A stretch of DNA of 64,000 nucleotides from Liquorilactobacillus ghanensis DSM 18630 (GTDB taxonomy: Bacteria > Bacillota > Bacilli > Lactobacillales > Lactobacillaceae), in assembly GCF_001435235.1 (NCBI RefSeq), contig NZ_AZGB01000003.1, positions 62,001 through 126,000 of the forward strand. The letters run 5' to 3'. The notes beneath the pieces are model-generated. The model did no database searches. It saw only the letters and a list, made by a program, of their open reading frames with translations, and was not told the DNA's origin. Each line of letters opens with the position of its first letter. Positions within the stretch are counted from its first letter, which is position 1. Shown in pieces: positions 22,581 through 32,191 of the stretch. Made by a program: the position numbers and the translations under genes.

Positions 22581-22664
22581 TAAAATATTTCGTTGATTGA
22601 AAAGTTCAATATGTGCTTAATAGATTAATTGGATAAGTAAGTTAGCGAAGCAGAACTAAAAATG

Positions 22665-22707
22665 AATGCCGATTGATTATAAGCATGATCAACCGGTATT
22701 TATTTTT
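22665..22707 (+). terminator. Hairpin between pflB and pflA
   Basis: AATGCCGATTGAT and ATCAACCGGTATT pair with one mismatch and one wobble, and TATTTTTG follows. This may reduce read-through so that activase is made in smaller amounts than the lyase. Confidence 0.6.
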
Positions 22708-22756
22708 GAATTAAGTAATTCAGGTTTTAAGAGATAGAATTGAGGAGGACTTGCTT

Positions 22757-23575
22757 ATGGCAGGAGAAAAACATGTAACGCAACACGCGCTGCGTCAGCG
22801 GCCGGTTCCGATGCGTGATGGCCAAGTAGTCGGTTATGTTCATTCAACAGAGAGTTTTGGTGCGGTTGACGGTCCCGGAATTCGTTTTGTAGTATTTGTC
22901 CAAGGCTGTAATATGCGCTGCCAATTTTGTCACAATCCAGATACTTGGAAGAAAAATGTCGGCACTCAAATGACTAGTGATGAAATTTTAAAAATGGCAT
23001 TGCCATACCGCCAATTTTGGGGTAAAAAAGGCGGCATTACACTTAGTGGTGGTGAAATTCTGGTTCAAATCGAATTTGCAATCGAATTATTCACTAAATG
23101 TAAAAAATTAGGAATCAATACGTGTCTTGATACCTGTGGCCAGCCGTTTACTCGCCGTGAACCATTTTTCAGCAAATTTAAGCAATTGATGGAAGTTACC
23201 GATATTCTTTTAGTTGACATTAAACACATCAACTCAGATGAACATCGCAAGTTAACTGGATATCGAAATGAAAACATTTTAGATATGTGCCAGTATCTTT
23301 CCGATATTGGCAAACCGGTTTGGATTCGTCATGTTTTAATTCCACAAAGAACTGATTATGATAATTATCTTGCACAATTGGGTGATTATATTAAGACTCT
23401 TAAAAATGTCAAAAAGGTTGAAGTATTGCCATATCACACACTTGGTGTACCTAAATATCATGAAATGGGAATTAAATATGCGTTGGAAGGGATTGAACCG
23501 CCAACACCAGATCGGGTAAAAAATGCTGAACGTTTATTGCATGTTGCTGATTACCGCGGCTATTTAGAAGATTAA
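22757..23575 (+). CDS. pflA: Pyruvate formate-lyase activating enzyme
   Basis: The 272-residue radical-SAM protein creates the glycyl radical on PflB. The 4Fe-4S cluster ligands are C51, C55 and C58 in GCNMRCQFCHNP. TLSGGE, which binds SAM, is near residue 97. The start is ATG 22757, with TGAGGAGG before it; an in-frame TTG at 22751 lies too close to that site. The protein is somewhat longer than the usual 245-260 because of about 20 extra N-terminal residues. A terminator follows. Confidence 0.96.
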   Translation: MAGEKHVTQHALRQRPVPMRDGQVVGYVHSTESFGAVDGPGIRFVVFVQGCNMRCQFCHNPDTWKKNVGTQMTSDEILKMALPYRQFWGKKGGITLSGGEILVQIEFAIELFTKCKKLGINTCLDTCGQPFTRREPFFSKFKQLMEVTDILLVDIKHINSDEHRKLTGYRNENILDMCQYLSDIGKPVWIRHVLIPQRTDYDNYLAQLGDYIKTLKNVKKVEVLPYHTLGVPKYHEMGIKYALEGIEPPTPDRVKNAERLLHVADYRGYLED

Positions 23576-23593
23576 GTAATTTAGAATTTGTTA

Positions 23594-23650
23594 TAAAAGC
23601 CTTTTGGAGAAAATGCTGTTTAAGTATTTTTTTCAAAAAGGCTTTTTATT
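23594..23650 (+). terminator. Terminator of pflA
   Basis: AAAAGCCTTTTG pairs with CAAAAAGGCTTTTT around a long loop and is followed by T-rich sequence. Confidence 0.75.
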
Positions 23651-23699
23651 TTCGATAGCAAGGATATATTGCTAAACTTGAGTAAACTAACTCAAGGGT

Positions 23700-23735
23700 A
23701 TAAAAAATAAACTTCTAATATTAACTAGAAGTTTA
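23700..23735 (-). terminator. Terminator of aspA
   Basis: The arms TAAACTTCTA and TAGAAGTTTA are perfect. On the minus strand the hairpin is followed by TTTTTTA, so it fits the end of aspA. Confidence 0.8.
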
Positions 23736-23794
23736 TATAAAAAATAAGCTTTAATTTTATTATAAAATTAAGAAATCAGATTAATCTACTTAAT

Positions 23795-25219
23795 TTAGAC
23801 GGTAGTAGTTGACAGCGCATCTGCCTGCATCGTTTTTTTGGTTTGGTTCAGCAAATTTTGGCTGCTTAGCAGTTGATCGATCTCAGCAGCTGCAAAACCT
23901 TGTTGTTTGAGCAGTGTTCGAATATTAACTCGTTCTTTCAGAGCAGTCTTAACAATCGCAGTCGCTGCTGCATAGCCAATTTTAGGCGCTAATACGGTAG
24001 CGATCTCAGCCGAGTTTTCAACTAAAGAACGGCAACGAACTTGATTGACTTTCAAGTCTTGCAGGCAATGGTTGATCAAAGTCGTAATGCCTTTTGTTAA
24101 CAATTCAGCTGCATCAAATAAATCTTTAAACATAACCGGTTCAAAAGCATTTAATTCCAATTGTCCAGCTTCAACTGCCATAGTGACAGTGGTTGCATAG
24201 CCAATTACTTGAAAAACGATCTGATTAACGACTTCGGGAATAACCGGATTGACTTTTCCGGGCATGATCGATGAACCTGCTTGAGTTTTAGGAAGTTCTA
24301 ATTCACCTAAACCGGCTTGTGGACCACTGCCCAGCAAGCGAAGATCGTTGGCGATCTTTCCCAGGGCAGCAGCTAAATTCTTGCAGGCGTCAGCAACTGC
24401 TAGAAAACTATCAGTATTTTGGACGGCATCTTGCAGATCGGTAGCTTGTCGCAACGGCAATTGAGTTAATTTGGCTAAGTCGGCGACGATATTTTCCTGA
24501 TATTTTGGGGTGGTATTGATGCCGGTTCCAATAGCAGTTCCGCCTAATGGAATTGACAGCAGTTCGGTACTAGCAGTTGTCAAGCGCTTTGAGCAGCGTT
24601 GCAGTAAACTGGCGTATGCAGTGAAGCTGGCGCCAAAAGTTGTTGGAACGGCATCTTGCAGCTGTGTTCGACCTAATTTAATTGTCTGCTGATGAGCGGC
24701 AGCTAATCGTTGAAATTCTTGGATTAAGCGATCCAATTGCTGATTTAGCTGATTGATTAGTTCTAATAAGGCTAACTTGGCAGCGGTTGGGTAAGTGTCA
24801 TTGGTTGACTGACTGCGATTAACATCATCATTTGGATGAAGAAATTTGTACTCGCCTTTTTTATGTCCCAGTAATTCGAGGGCTCGATTAGCAATGACTT
24901 CGTTGACATTCATATTGGTGCTGGTACCGGCACCACCTTGGATTGCCGGTGTGATAAATGCAGTTTGGTAGTGGGCAAAGTTCTGACTAATTTCTTGACC
25001 GGCTTGCGTAATCGCTTGATATTTTTTTTCGGTTAACTGACCAGCGGCATAATTTGCTTCAGCAGCAGCCATTTTAATTAAAATTAATTTTTTAAGTAGC
25101 AGAGGATGAACTTTTTGGGTGGTAACCGCAAAATTTTGTGCAGCTCTTTGAGAATGAATTCCATAATAAGCTTGACTCGGAATTTCTAGTGTACCAATTG
25201 AATCTCTTTCTATTCGCAT
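23795..25219 (-). CDS. aspA: Aspartate ammonia-lyase (class II fumarase/aspartase family)
   Basis: The 474-residue enzyme releases ammonia from aspartate, giving fumarate. The superfamily signature GSSIMPGKVNP is near residue 315, and the N-terminal RIERDSIGTLEIPSQAYYGIHSQRA matches aspartases (GT-EVPADAYYGVHT) more than fumarases. The start is ATG 25219, after AGAGGAG; the open frame upstream to 25264 has no such site. A fumarase role cannot be fully excluded. A LysR regulator is encoded divergently, the usual arrangement for its target. Confidence 0.85.
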   Translation of the reverse strand: MRIERDSIGTLEIPSQAYYGIHSQRAAQNFAVTTQKVHPLLLKKLILIKMAAAEANYAAGQLTEKKYQAITQAGQEISQNFAHYQTAFITPAIQGGAGTSTNMNVNEVIANRALELLGHKKGEYKFLHPNDDVNRSQSTNDTYPTAAKLALLELINQLNQQLDRLIQEFQRLAAAHQQTIKLGRTQLQDAVPTTFGASFTAYASLLQRCSKRLTTASTELLSIPLGGTAIGTGINTTPKYQENIVADLAKLTQLPLRQATDLQDAVQNTDSFLAVADACKNLAAALGKIANDLRLLGSGPQAGLGELELPKTQAGSSIMPGKVNPVIPEVVNQIVFQVIGYATTVTMAVEAGQLELNAFEPVMFKDLFDAAELLTKGITTLINHCLQDLKVNQVRCRSLVENSAEIATVLAPKIGYAAATAIVKTALKERVNIRTLLKQQGFAAAEIDQLLSSQNLLNQTKKTMQADALSTTTV

Positions 25220-25598
25220 AATCGATGATCTCCTCTTTTTATTGATGTTTTTCATTACGAGCAATAACTTAACACATATACCAATTTTAAAAAAGGGGTG
25301 TCTTCGATTTTAGTGGATAGCAAAGATTCGCTTCACGCGGACTTAAGTTTATTAAAAAACAGACGATTAGTTTTTTAGGAATATAAAGTTTAGTATAATA
25401 ACATAAATCTGGATTTTTTTCCGATACTTTATAAATTTTCTGTTATAATAAGACTAAGCGTTTACAAAATTATTTGCGATTAAATCGGCTTTTTATATTG
25501 TCAAGTTAAATAGTTTTGTTTTATTATTAATAAGAAATTAGAGAATCTATTAAGATAAAGCGGTATTTTATTTAATAATGCCCAAGGGGAATGGGAAT
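25220..25598. promoter_or_regulatory. Divergent control region between aspA and the lysR gene, with a cre-like site
   Basis: The 379-base, AT-rich gap holds the promoters of both genes. TATAAT at 25444-25449 can serve the plus strand. ACTAAGCGTTTACA (25453-25466), just after it, matches the CcpA cre consensus at about 11-12 of 14 positions. No open frame in it is convincing. Confidence 0.5.
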
Positions 25599-26567
25599 AT
25601 GAAAACAAAACAGGAGAACATCTTTTCTTCTAAAACGCTCAGCTATTTTTTACAATTAGCTGAAACAATGAGTTATACACAAGCAGCTCAAATTTTAGGA
25701 ATTACACAACCAGCTTTGACACAACAAATTAAGAAATTAGAGCGAACTGTAGGAGCACCGCTCTTTTATTCAGTCGGGAAAAAACTGCATTTATCGGATG
25801 CAGGCTATACGATGCTGGATGCGACTCATCAGATTTACGAAACGCTTAATCAAGCTTCAGATGAGATTCAGCAATCGACTAGTGCGACCCAAGGTGAAAT
25901 CAGCATTGGTGTTTTAGCTTCGATTGAAGACCAGGTATTCATTCAGTTTGCAGTTCAGTATTATTTGAAAAATCCAGAAGTAAAGCTGATTTTTCATATG
26001 CTGACGCGAAAGGAAATCTGGGAACGGTTGGAAAATAATACTATCGATTTAGCAATTATGTATTTGCCGGATGATAGCATTAAAAATTGGAAACCGTATG
26101 AAACCCGCAAAATTTTAACTGAGGATTTATTGTTTGTTCATCATGAACCGCAGTGGTCCAAAAAGAAACGAATTCGGCTGCGTGATACTTTGGAACAAAA
26201 GTGGGTAACTTATCCGCCTAAATATTACTTGAATAGTCTGATTCGGGAATCATATAAAAATGCCTTGCTTGATAAGCCGGTCAGTGTTGCTCACTTTGCC
26301 ACTCCGTCACAGTTGTTTAATTTTGCCAATATTACCGGAGTAGCAACTGCTTTGCCTTATTCATACGTAATTGCACATAAAGCTGAAAGTCAGAAAAAAT
26401 TTTGGACGGCTTTATTTGAACCAGCAATCTCTTTTGATTTGGCTTTTGTTTTTCGGCGTGATAAGGATCAAATTCCGCGAATTGAAAACATTATGAGTGA
26501 TTTTGACAAATATTTGAGTGAGAAGGATTACCTTTCACGCTTGACAGAAATCAGCCAAAAAGGTTAA
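25599..26567 (+). CDS. LysR-family transcriptional regulator
   Basis: The 322-residue protein has an N-terminal winged helix-turn-helix (about residues 12-70: FLQLAETMSYTQAAQILGITQPALTQQIKKLE) and a two-lobed effector domain beginning near residue 95 (GEISIGVLASIEDQVF). The start is taken as ATG 25599 with AAGGGG before it; an in-frame ATG at 25578 lacks a site. Being divergent from aspA, it probably controls aspartate breakdown, but the effector is unknown. The pyrophosphatase gene follows after 39 bases. Confidence 0.92.
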   Translation: MKTKQENIFSSKTLSYFLQLAETMSYTQAAQILGITQPALTQQIKKLERTVGAPLFYSVGKKLHLSDAGYTMLDATHQIYETLNQASDEIQQSTSATQGEISIGVLASIEDQVFIQFAVQYYLKNPEVKLIFHMLTRKEIWERLENNTIDLAIMYLPDDSIKNWKPYETRKILTEDLLFVHHEPQWSKKKRIRLRDTLEQKWVTYPPKYYLNSLIRESYKNALLDKPVSVAHFATPSQLFNFANITGVATALPYSYVIAHKAESQKKFWTALFEPAISFDLAFVFRRDKDQIPRIENIMSDFDKYLSEKDYLSRLTEISQKG

Positions 26568-26606
26568 ATCGATAGTGAAGGTTTAATATAGATTGGAGAC
26601 TTAGAA

Positions 26607-27527
26607 ATGAAAGAATTAGTTTTTGGACATAAAAGTCCAGATACCGATGCTGTTGTTGCAGCAAAGGCATTTTCTTATTTGCAAAATCAATTAGGTTACG
26701 ATACCGAAGCGGTAGCATTAGGTGAGTTAAATGATGAAACCAAGTTTGTTTTAAAACATTTTTCTGAACCGGCTCCGCGGATTATTACCGCAGCTAAACC
26801 AGAAGTTGATGCGGTAATGCTGGTCGATCATAATGAGGCTCAGCAGAGTGTAGCTGATTTGAAGGATGTTCAAATTACGCACGTAGTTGATCATCATCGG
26901 ATCGCTAACTTTGAAACTGCTGCTCCGTTGTATTATCATGCAGAACCACTTGGCTGTACCAGCACGATTTTGCTTAAGCTTTTCAAGCAGCATAAAGTTG
27001 CTGTTCCGGCTAAATTAGCTGGTTTGATGCTTTCAGCAATTATTTCTGATACTTTATTATTCAAATCACCGACCACAACTCCAGAAGATGAAGCTGCAGT
27101 TAAAGAATTGGCTAAAATTGCCGGGGTTGATTATCAAACTTATGGCTTGGAAATGTTAAAAGCCGGTACTAATTTAGCCAGCAAGACTGAGCAAGAATTA
27201 ATTACCGCTGATGCTAAATCATTTGAAATGGGTGGCAAGACTATCCGGATTAACCAAGTAAACACAGTGGACTTGGACGAAGTTTTTGCTCGCGAGGCAA
27301 AATTGCGGGCAGCTATTGCAGCTGAAAATAAGGCTCAGGGCTACGATTTATTCTTGTTGATGGTTACTAATATTTTGGATAGCAATACTCGTTTATTAGC
27401 AATTGGCGAACCGCAAGAGGCAGTCGAAAAAGCTTTCAATGCAAAATTGGTTGATAACAAAGTTGATTTGCCAGGCGTTGTTTCCCGGAAGAAGCAAGTT
27501 GTTCCGCCATTGCAAAAAGCTTTTTAA
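26607..27527 (+). CDS. ppaC: Manganese-dependent inorganic pyrophosphatase
   Basis: The 306-residue DHH-family enzyme hydrolyses pyrophosphate. The metal-binding motifs are GHKSPDTDA (residues 7-15), VDHNE, DHHRI and [12 protein letters not shown], and the C-terminal [11 protein letters not shown] binds substrate. Length is the family norm (about 308). It is transcribed on its own or from the lysR promoter and ends with a clear terminator. Confidence 0.96.
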   Translation: MKELVFGHKSPDTDAVVAAKAFSYLQNQLGYDTEAVALGELNDETKFVLKHFSEPAPRIITAAKPEVDAVMLVDHNEAQQSVADLKDVQITHVVDHHRIANFETAAPLYYHAEPLGCTSTILLKLFKQHKVAVPAKLAGLMLSAIISDTLLFKSPTTTPEDEAAVKELAKIAGVDYQTYGLEMLKAGTNLASKTEQELITADAKSFEMGGKTIRINQVNTVDLDEVFAREAKLRAAIAAENKAQGYDLFLLMVTNILDSNTRLLAIGEPQEAVEKAFNAKLVDNKVDLPGVVSRKKQVVPPLQKAF

Positions 27528-27563
27528 GCATTCTGTAAAAGCTGATAGGTTCCAAAATTTATG

Positions 27564-27600
27564 AGCCGTTCGTTCTTAATTGAGCGAATGGCTTTTTTTT
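27564..27600 (+). terminator. Terminator of ppaC
   Basis: AGCCGTTCG pairs with CGAATGGCT, with one wobble, followed by eight T. Confidence 0.85.
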
Positions 27601-27826
27601 GCTGCTAATTTTAATCACTTAGGTTGCTATTTGAAACAAAAATCGTTAATTCATTTGAGTTGATAGTGCTTATTTGAAAGCTGTTTTAGCAAGTAATCAA
27701 TAATTTACTGACTTTTTATATTTTTAAACCGTTTTCGTAAGTGAACATGAAATTGCCTTTGCTTATAATGCGTGTTTGTAATATAATTATTAGTGATTTT
27801 AAAATTTGATAACGAGTGGGGATTAT

Positions 27827-28594
27827 ATGAGTCAAGAAAAGCGAATCGAATTGATCAAACAGTTATTGGAAGAACGTCAGGAATTAACAACTAAGGATAT
27901 TATGAGCGAATTTGGGGTTTCGCAAGATACGGCTCGCCGTGATATTGTACTGTTGGCTGAACGTGGTGAAGTCAAACGCACCCATGGAGGCATCTTACCG
28001 CTGGACTTCGGTAATCAGGTTTTAAATTTTCAAAAAAGATTATCATTATTTACCAAAGAAAAAACGCGGATTGCTTTAGAAGCAGTCAATCATTTTCATG
28101 CACATCACGTTTATTTTATTGATGCATCAACAATTTTATTAAAAACCTGCCAGAATCTTAATCTGCCGCTAACTGTTATTACTCACTCACTTGATAATTG
28201 TATGGCTTTGGCCGAACAGTCTAAAGTGACGGTTAAAGCTTTAGGCGGTACGTTTGATCATGAAAGCCGGTTTTTTTATTCGGATGAGGCTTTGCAAGAA
28301 CTAGACAACGTAGCTTTTGACACAGTCTTTATTGCAGCCTCCGGAATTGATGAGCATGGAATTTATATTCTGAAACAAGAAGATGCTAAAATAGTTGGCC
28401 GGGCTGTCGAACGGGCACGGCGAGTTATTTTAGTAGCTGAACATCAAAAATTTGTAAATACTTCATATTTCCGCATCTGCAAACCAGATCGGGTGTCTTT
28501 ATTTATTACTGATCAACCGCTAACGCCAGCTGAAAGAGCTATTTTCCCTAAAACAACTAAAATTCAAGTTGCTGGTGATGAAGTTATCCGCTAA
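27827..28594 (+). CDS. DeoR-family transcriptional regulator
   Basis: The 255-residue repressor has a DeoR helix-turn-helix at its N-terminus (residues 5-57: ELTTKDIMSEFGVSQDTARRDIVLLAERGEVKRTHGG) and a sugar-phosphate sensor domain (FIDASTILLKTCQNL, FIAASGIDEHGIY, VILVAEHQKF). The start is ATG 27827, with GTGGGGA upstream. No sugar operon adjoins it, so the target is unknown. The 299-base gap before it holds the ppaC terminator and AT-rich sequence with no clear signal. Confidence 0.92.
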   Translation: MSQEKRIELIKQLLEERQELTTKDIMSEFGVSQDTARRDIVLLAERGEVKRTHGGILPLDFGNQVLNFQKRLSLFTKEKTRIALEAVNHFHAHHVYFIDASTILLKTCQNLNLPLTVITHSLDNCMALAEQSKVTVKALGGTFDHESRFFYSDEALQELDNVAFDTVFIAASGIDEHGIYILKQEDAKIVGRAVERARRVILVAEHQKFVNTSYFRICKPDRVSLFITDQPLTPAERAIFPKTTKIQVAGDEVIR

Positions 28595-28613
28595 TCTGAC
28601 CAATTATTGTATG

Positions 28614-28650
28614 AAAAATGCTAAATAAAAGTTTAAATTAGCATTTTACT
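28614..28650 (+). terminator. Terminator of the deoR-type gene
   Basis: AAAATGCTAA and TTAGCATTTTA pair around a short loop. Confidence 0.65.
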
Positions 28651-28819
28651 TGCATTTTTGAACAAAAAAAGTTAAAGTTTCAGTTATATGGTTCTTTATT
28701 AGCTGAATGTTCTAGCGTTACCTTTAATTGAATGCTCAGTTTGAGTTGATGAGGGCAGCTTGTGGTGATTTCAACGAACGGCCCGCGTGTCGATTAGCAT
28801 TTGTGGGAGGTCGGTATTA

Positions 28820-29149
28820 GTGGATATCAGATTGAATGACAAATTGTTTGAGAAAATTTCTACTGGTTCAAAAACGGTTGAAGTTTTTCTTAATGATGAG
28901 CAGATGAAACATTTTGGGGTTGGAGATACACTAGCAATTCATCGCGAGTCAAATGATGACGACTATATTTTGACGAGTGTGTGGAGTATTAAAAAATGTC
29001 GAACGATCGACGAAGTCTATCAAAAATTTCCTGCGGCAGCAATTGGGTTGACTTCTACGGAGCTGGCTCAATCTTATTCGACTGAGGCTATTAAGCGGCA
29101 TGGGTTATTAGCGATAAAAATCAGATTGCTGAAATCTAATTTTAATTAA
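28820..29149 (+). CDS. ASCH/PUA-like domain protein
   Basis: The 109-residue protein has the opening LNDKLFEKISTGSKTVEVFLNDEQMKHFGVGDTLAI and a later DEVYQKFPAAAIG segment, a pattern common in small ASCH-type (PUA-fold) RNA-binding proteins: an N-terminal 'F--I--G-KT-E-R' strand-helix and a basic C-terminus. The start GTG 28820 follows GGGAGG; the frame upstream has no site. It is transcribed alone. The role is unknown; RNA binding is suggested only by the fold family. Confidence 0.6.
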   Translation: MDIRLNDKLFEKISTGSKTVEVFLNDEQMKHFGVGDTLAIHRESNDDDYILTSVWSIKKCRTIDEVYQKFPAAAIGLTSTELAQSYSTEAIKRHGLLAIKIRLLKSNFN

Positions 29150-29200
29150 GCAAACTACTTGGGATTGAGAATTAACTCAGTTCCTTTTTTAATTCATTTA

Positions 29201-29254
29201 TTGTAAACCTAAAACTAAAAATAAGTTGACAAAGTTTAAAAAATACGGTAAATT
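29201..29254 (+). promoter_or_regulatory. BirA-type biotin operator and promoter of bioY
   Basis: TTGTAAACC (29201-29209) and AGTTGACAA (29224-29232) form an inverted repeat with a 14-bp spacer, as in the biotin operator TTGTTAACC-N14-GGTTAACAA. The right arm overlaps the -35 TTGACA (29226-29231), which is 17 bp from TAAATT (29249-29254). Repression by biotin-loaded BirA is inferred. Confidence 0.7.
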
Positions 29255-29282
29255 AAGCTTATTCTTAAATGGGGTGAAAAAA

Positions 29283-29828
29283 ATGCAAGCATCTAAGTTA
29301 AAAAGAGTAGTTCTTGATGGGATGATGTTGGCAGTAATGATTGTTTGTGCACAAATAACAATTCCGTTACCATTGATTCCACTAACACTGCAAACTTTTG
29401 CGGTAGGAATTATTGCGTCATTACTACCATTAATTGACGGTTTTCAAGTAATATTGGTTTACATATTGTTGGGGGTAGTTGGTTTGCCGGTTTATGCTGG
29501 TTTCAGCAGCGGAACAGCTGCTTTGCTTGGGCCGACCGGTGGCTATCTGGTATCGTTTGTTGTTTATCAGCTAGTGACGGCTGCTTGGCTGACTAGATCC
29601 GATCGATCCGCTCAACAAATTTTATTGGCTAATTGTTGTGGTGCACTGCTCAATTTATTAATCGGTTCACTTTGGATGATCCCGGTTTTGCATTTAAGCT
29701 GGCAGCAAGCTTTGCTGACAGGGCTGGTTCCATTCTTATTGCCGGCTTTAATTAAAATCGTGGTTTTGCTGCCGATTGTTTTACGTTTGAAAGGGTTGGT
29801 AGCTAAAACGTTTGTTAAGCCCAGCTAA
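29283..29828 (+). CDS. bioY: BioY, biotin ECF transporter S component
   Basis: The 181-residue membrane protein binds biotin and works with the shared ECF module (EcfA, EcfA', EcfT), which is not in the window. Six hydrophobic segments are visible. The family signature is clear: CAQITIPLPLIPLTLQTFAVG near residue 22, and the GLPVYAGFSSGTAALLGPTGGYL block at about 60-82. The start is ATG 29283, with GGGGTG before it. The operator upstream supports biotin-dependent control. Confidence 0.94.
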   Translation: MQASKLKRVVLDGMMLAVMIVCAQITIPLPLIPLTLQTFAVGIIASLLPLIDGFQVILVYILLGVVGLPVYAGFSSGTAALLGPTGGYLVSFVVYQLVTAAWLTRSDRSAQQILLANCCGALLNLLIGSLWMIPVLHLSWQQALLTGLVPFLLPALIKIVVLLPIVLRLKGLVAKTFVKPS

Positions 29829-29865
29829 TGATTTTAAAATAAACTGCAAATAATTTACAAATAAA

Positions 29866-29912
29866 AAGATCGGCTGAATTAATCAATTTGATTTGTTCAG
29901 CCGATTTATTTT
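29866..29912 (+). terminator. Terminator of bioY
   Basis: AAGATCGGCTGAA pairs with TTCAGCCGATTT, followed by ATTTTG. Confidence 0.8.
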
Positions 29913-30016
29913 GTTTTAAGCGTGAATCTTTAGTTAAACAATAATCTATAGCTAATCGTTTCTGACGGACATCGTGGTATAATAATATTAACTATCAAAT
30001 ACAAGGAGCAGTAGCC

Positions 30017-31204
30017 ATGATAAACGATAAATTTAATACTAAAATCGAACAAATTGCGATTTCGGATATTCGACAGTTTGATACCGAAGTCAGTGCCATT
30101 CCGGGAATTATTAAACTGACTTTAGGTGAACCGGATTTTAATACGCCTGATCATATCAAACAAGCTGCAATTAAAGCAATTGAAGCTAATAAGTCGCATT
30201 ATACACCGAATGCTGGACTGCCGGCTTTACGCAAAGCGGCTGCTGATTACTATAATAAAAAATTTAATTTGCATTATCAGCCGGAACAGGTAGTCACAAC
30301 AATTGGGGCGACTGAAGGAATTGCTGCTAGTTTGCAGACAATTATTAATCCAGATGATACGGTAATCGTTCCAACGCCGATTTTCCCAATTTATATTCCT
30401 GATACTAAAATCAACGAAGGTAATGTTATCTTAGTGGACACCAGCAAGGATAATTTTGTTTTGACTGCCGACCGCTTGCGGCAGGTTATCGAAGAACATC
30501 CGTTAGCTAGAATCAAAGCCTTGGTTTTAAATTATCCCTGCAATCCAACGGGCGTAACTTATTCGCGGCAGCAATTAGAGGCTATTGCCCAAGTAGCGCG
30601 CGACTATGATTTTTGGATAATTAGCGATGAAATTTATGCTGAATTGACTTATCAAAAAAAGCATATTTCAATGGGTGAGGTTTTACCGGAAAAAACAATT
30701 TTGTTAACCGGATTATCTAAGTCGCATGCCATGACTGGTTGGCGAATCGGTTATATTTTAGGACCGCAGGATTTTATAGAGCAAGTTGTTAAATCACATC
30801 AATATATGGTTACTTCCCCAACAACGGTTTCTCAATATGCGGCTTTAGAAGCAATGACGAATGGTCAAAGAGATAGCTTGGCAATGAAAAAAGAATATGA
30901 TAAGCGACGAGCTTTTCTGGTTAAGGAATTGGCAGAAGCCGGTTTTAAAACGGCAAGTGCCGATGGAGCTTTCTATCTGTTTGCTAAAATTCCAGCTGGC
31001 TGTGTTCAAGATTCATGGACTTTTGTCCGTTCCTTGGCTCAGCAAGCCAAAGTCGCTTTAATTCCAGGAGTTTCTTTTGGCCCTGGCGGTGAAGGTTATG
31101 TTAGGATTAGTTATGCTGCCAGTATGAAACAATTGCAACAAGCAGCTGCGGCAATCAAACAGTATGTTGCCCAGCATTCGGCTTTGAGCAAGGGGCAAAA
31201 GTAA
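30017..31204 (+). CDS. PLP-dependent aminotransferase, class I/II (AraT/PatA-like)
   Basis: The 395-residue enzyme transfers amino groups using pyridoxal phosphate. The cofactor lysine is K235 in GLSKSHAMTGWRIGY. NYPCNPTG and ISDEIYAELTY line the PLP pocket. Relatives are aromatic aminotransferases and PatA, the N-acetyl-diaminopimelate aminotransferase of the lysine route; no dap genes are nearby, so the substrate is undecided. AAGGAG precedes the ATG, and TATAAT at 29978 may be its -10 box. The murI gene follows closely. Confidence 0.9.
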   Translation: MINDKFNTKIEQIAISDIRQFDTEVSAIPGIIKLTLGEPDFNTPDHIKQAAIKAIEANKSHYTPNAGLPALRKAAADYYNKKFNLHYQPEQVVTTIGATEGIAASLQTIINPDDTVIVPTPIFPIYIPDTKINEGNVILVDTSKDNFVLTADRLRQVIEEHPLARIKALVLNYPCNPTGVTYSRQQLEAIAQVARDYDFWIISDEIYAELTYQKKHISMGEVLPEKTILLTGLSKSHAMTGWRIGYILGPQDFIEQVVKSHQYMVTSPTTVSQYAALEAMTNGQRDSLAMKKEYDKRRAFLVKELAEAGFKTASADGAFYLFAKIPAGCVQDSWTFVRSLAQQAKVALIPGVSFGPGGEGYVRISYAASMKQLQQAAAAIKQYVAQHSALSKGQK

Positions 31205-31228
31205 TACTAAGTGAAAGAAGTTGAAAAA

Positions 31229-32011
31229 ATGGCTACAGCTGAAACAACGCGGCCAATCGGAGTATTTGATTCCGGAGTTGGCGGAATCAGTGTCTTAAAA
31301 GAATTGTATCGTCTATTGCCGCATGAGGATTATATTTTTTATGGTGATTCTGCGAATGCTCCTTATGGAACACGAACAACAGCAGATGTGCGTAATTTAA
31401 GTTTTGCGGTTGTTGAAAAATTAATGAAACAAAACATAAAAGCTTTGGTTATTGCTTGTAATACTGCTACGAGTGCAGCAGTTAATCAAATTCGTGAGCG
31501 CTATCCCAATCTACCAGTTGTTGGTCTTGAACCAGCAGTTAAGCCAGCAATCGAGCGTTATCCGCAGCAACGAATTGCGGTCATGGCAACAGAATTGACC
31601 TTACGTGAGGAAAAATTTCAAAAACAGCTTAATCGTTATCAAGGAGCAGCTAAATTAATATCGGTGCCAGCTCCTGATTTAGTTGAATTTGTTGAACGCG
31701 GAGAATTGGATTCAGTAGCTTTGAATGCATATTTAACTAGATTATTGGCACCGCTCAAACCAGTTAGTGCAGTCGTTTTGGGTTGCACCCATTTTCCATT
31801 TGCGCGGCCGGTTATTCGCAAAATCGTCGGTTCAAAACCTTGGATTATTGATGGTGGTCCGGGGGCTGCTCGCGAATTGCAGCGACTATTGGAAACCGCC
31901 GCTTTACTGAATTCGCAAAATACTGCCGGTCAGGTAAAATTCTATAATAGCGATCCTGATCCGATTAAAATTGAGTTAAGTCAAAAACTGTTTGAAGCAG
32001 TAATTGATTAG
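31229..32011 (+). CDS. murI: Glutamate racemase
   Basis: The 260-residue enzyme makes D-glutamate for peptidoglycan. The two catalytic cysteines are in ACNTATSA and GCTHFPF, and the opening GVFDSGVGGISVLKEL is diagnostic. The start is uncertain: ATG 31229 follows a weak GAAAGAAG, while GTG 31211 would add six residues. It lies six to 24 bases after the aminotransferase and is probably co-transcribed with it. A hairpin at 32126-32163 ends the unit. Confidence 0.94.
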   Translation: MATAETTRPIGVFDSGVGGISVLKELYRLLPHEDYIFYGDSANAPYGTRTTADVRNLSFAVVEKLMKQNIKALVIACNTATSAAVNQIRERYPNLPVVGLEPAVKPAIERYPQQRIAVMATELTLREEKFQKQLNRYQGAAKLISVPAPDLVEFVERGELDSVALNAYLTRLLAPLKPVSAVVLGCTHFPFARPVIRKIVGSKPWIIDGGPGAARELQRLLETAALLNSQNTAGQVKFYNSDPDPIKIELSQKLFEAVID

Positions 32012-32125
32012 CAGTGATCAGTGATTTAGAAAAAATTGGTTACCTAGTGAAAAGGACCAAGTAGCTATGAACAATTGAGTTAAAAAGCTAAGCAATTTAC
32101 AAACTGTTTATTTACGATTATTGAG

Positions 32126-32164
32126 AGGGACTGCACAAAATATTTTTTGTTACAGCCCCTTTTG
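32126..32164 (+). terminator. Terminator of murI
   Basis: AGGGACTG and CAGCCCCT, followed by TTTT, with one mismatch in the stem. Confidence 0.6.
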
Positions 32165-32191
32165 CATACAAATAAAAAAGGAATTGAAGCC

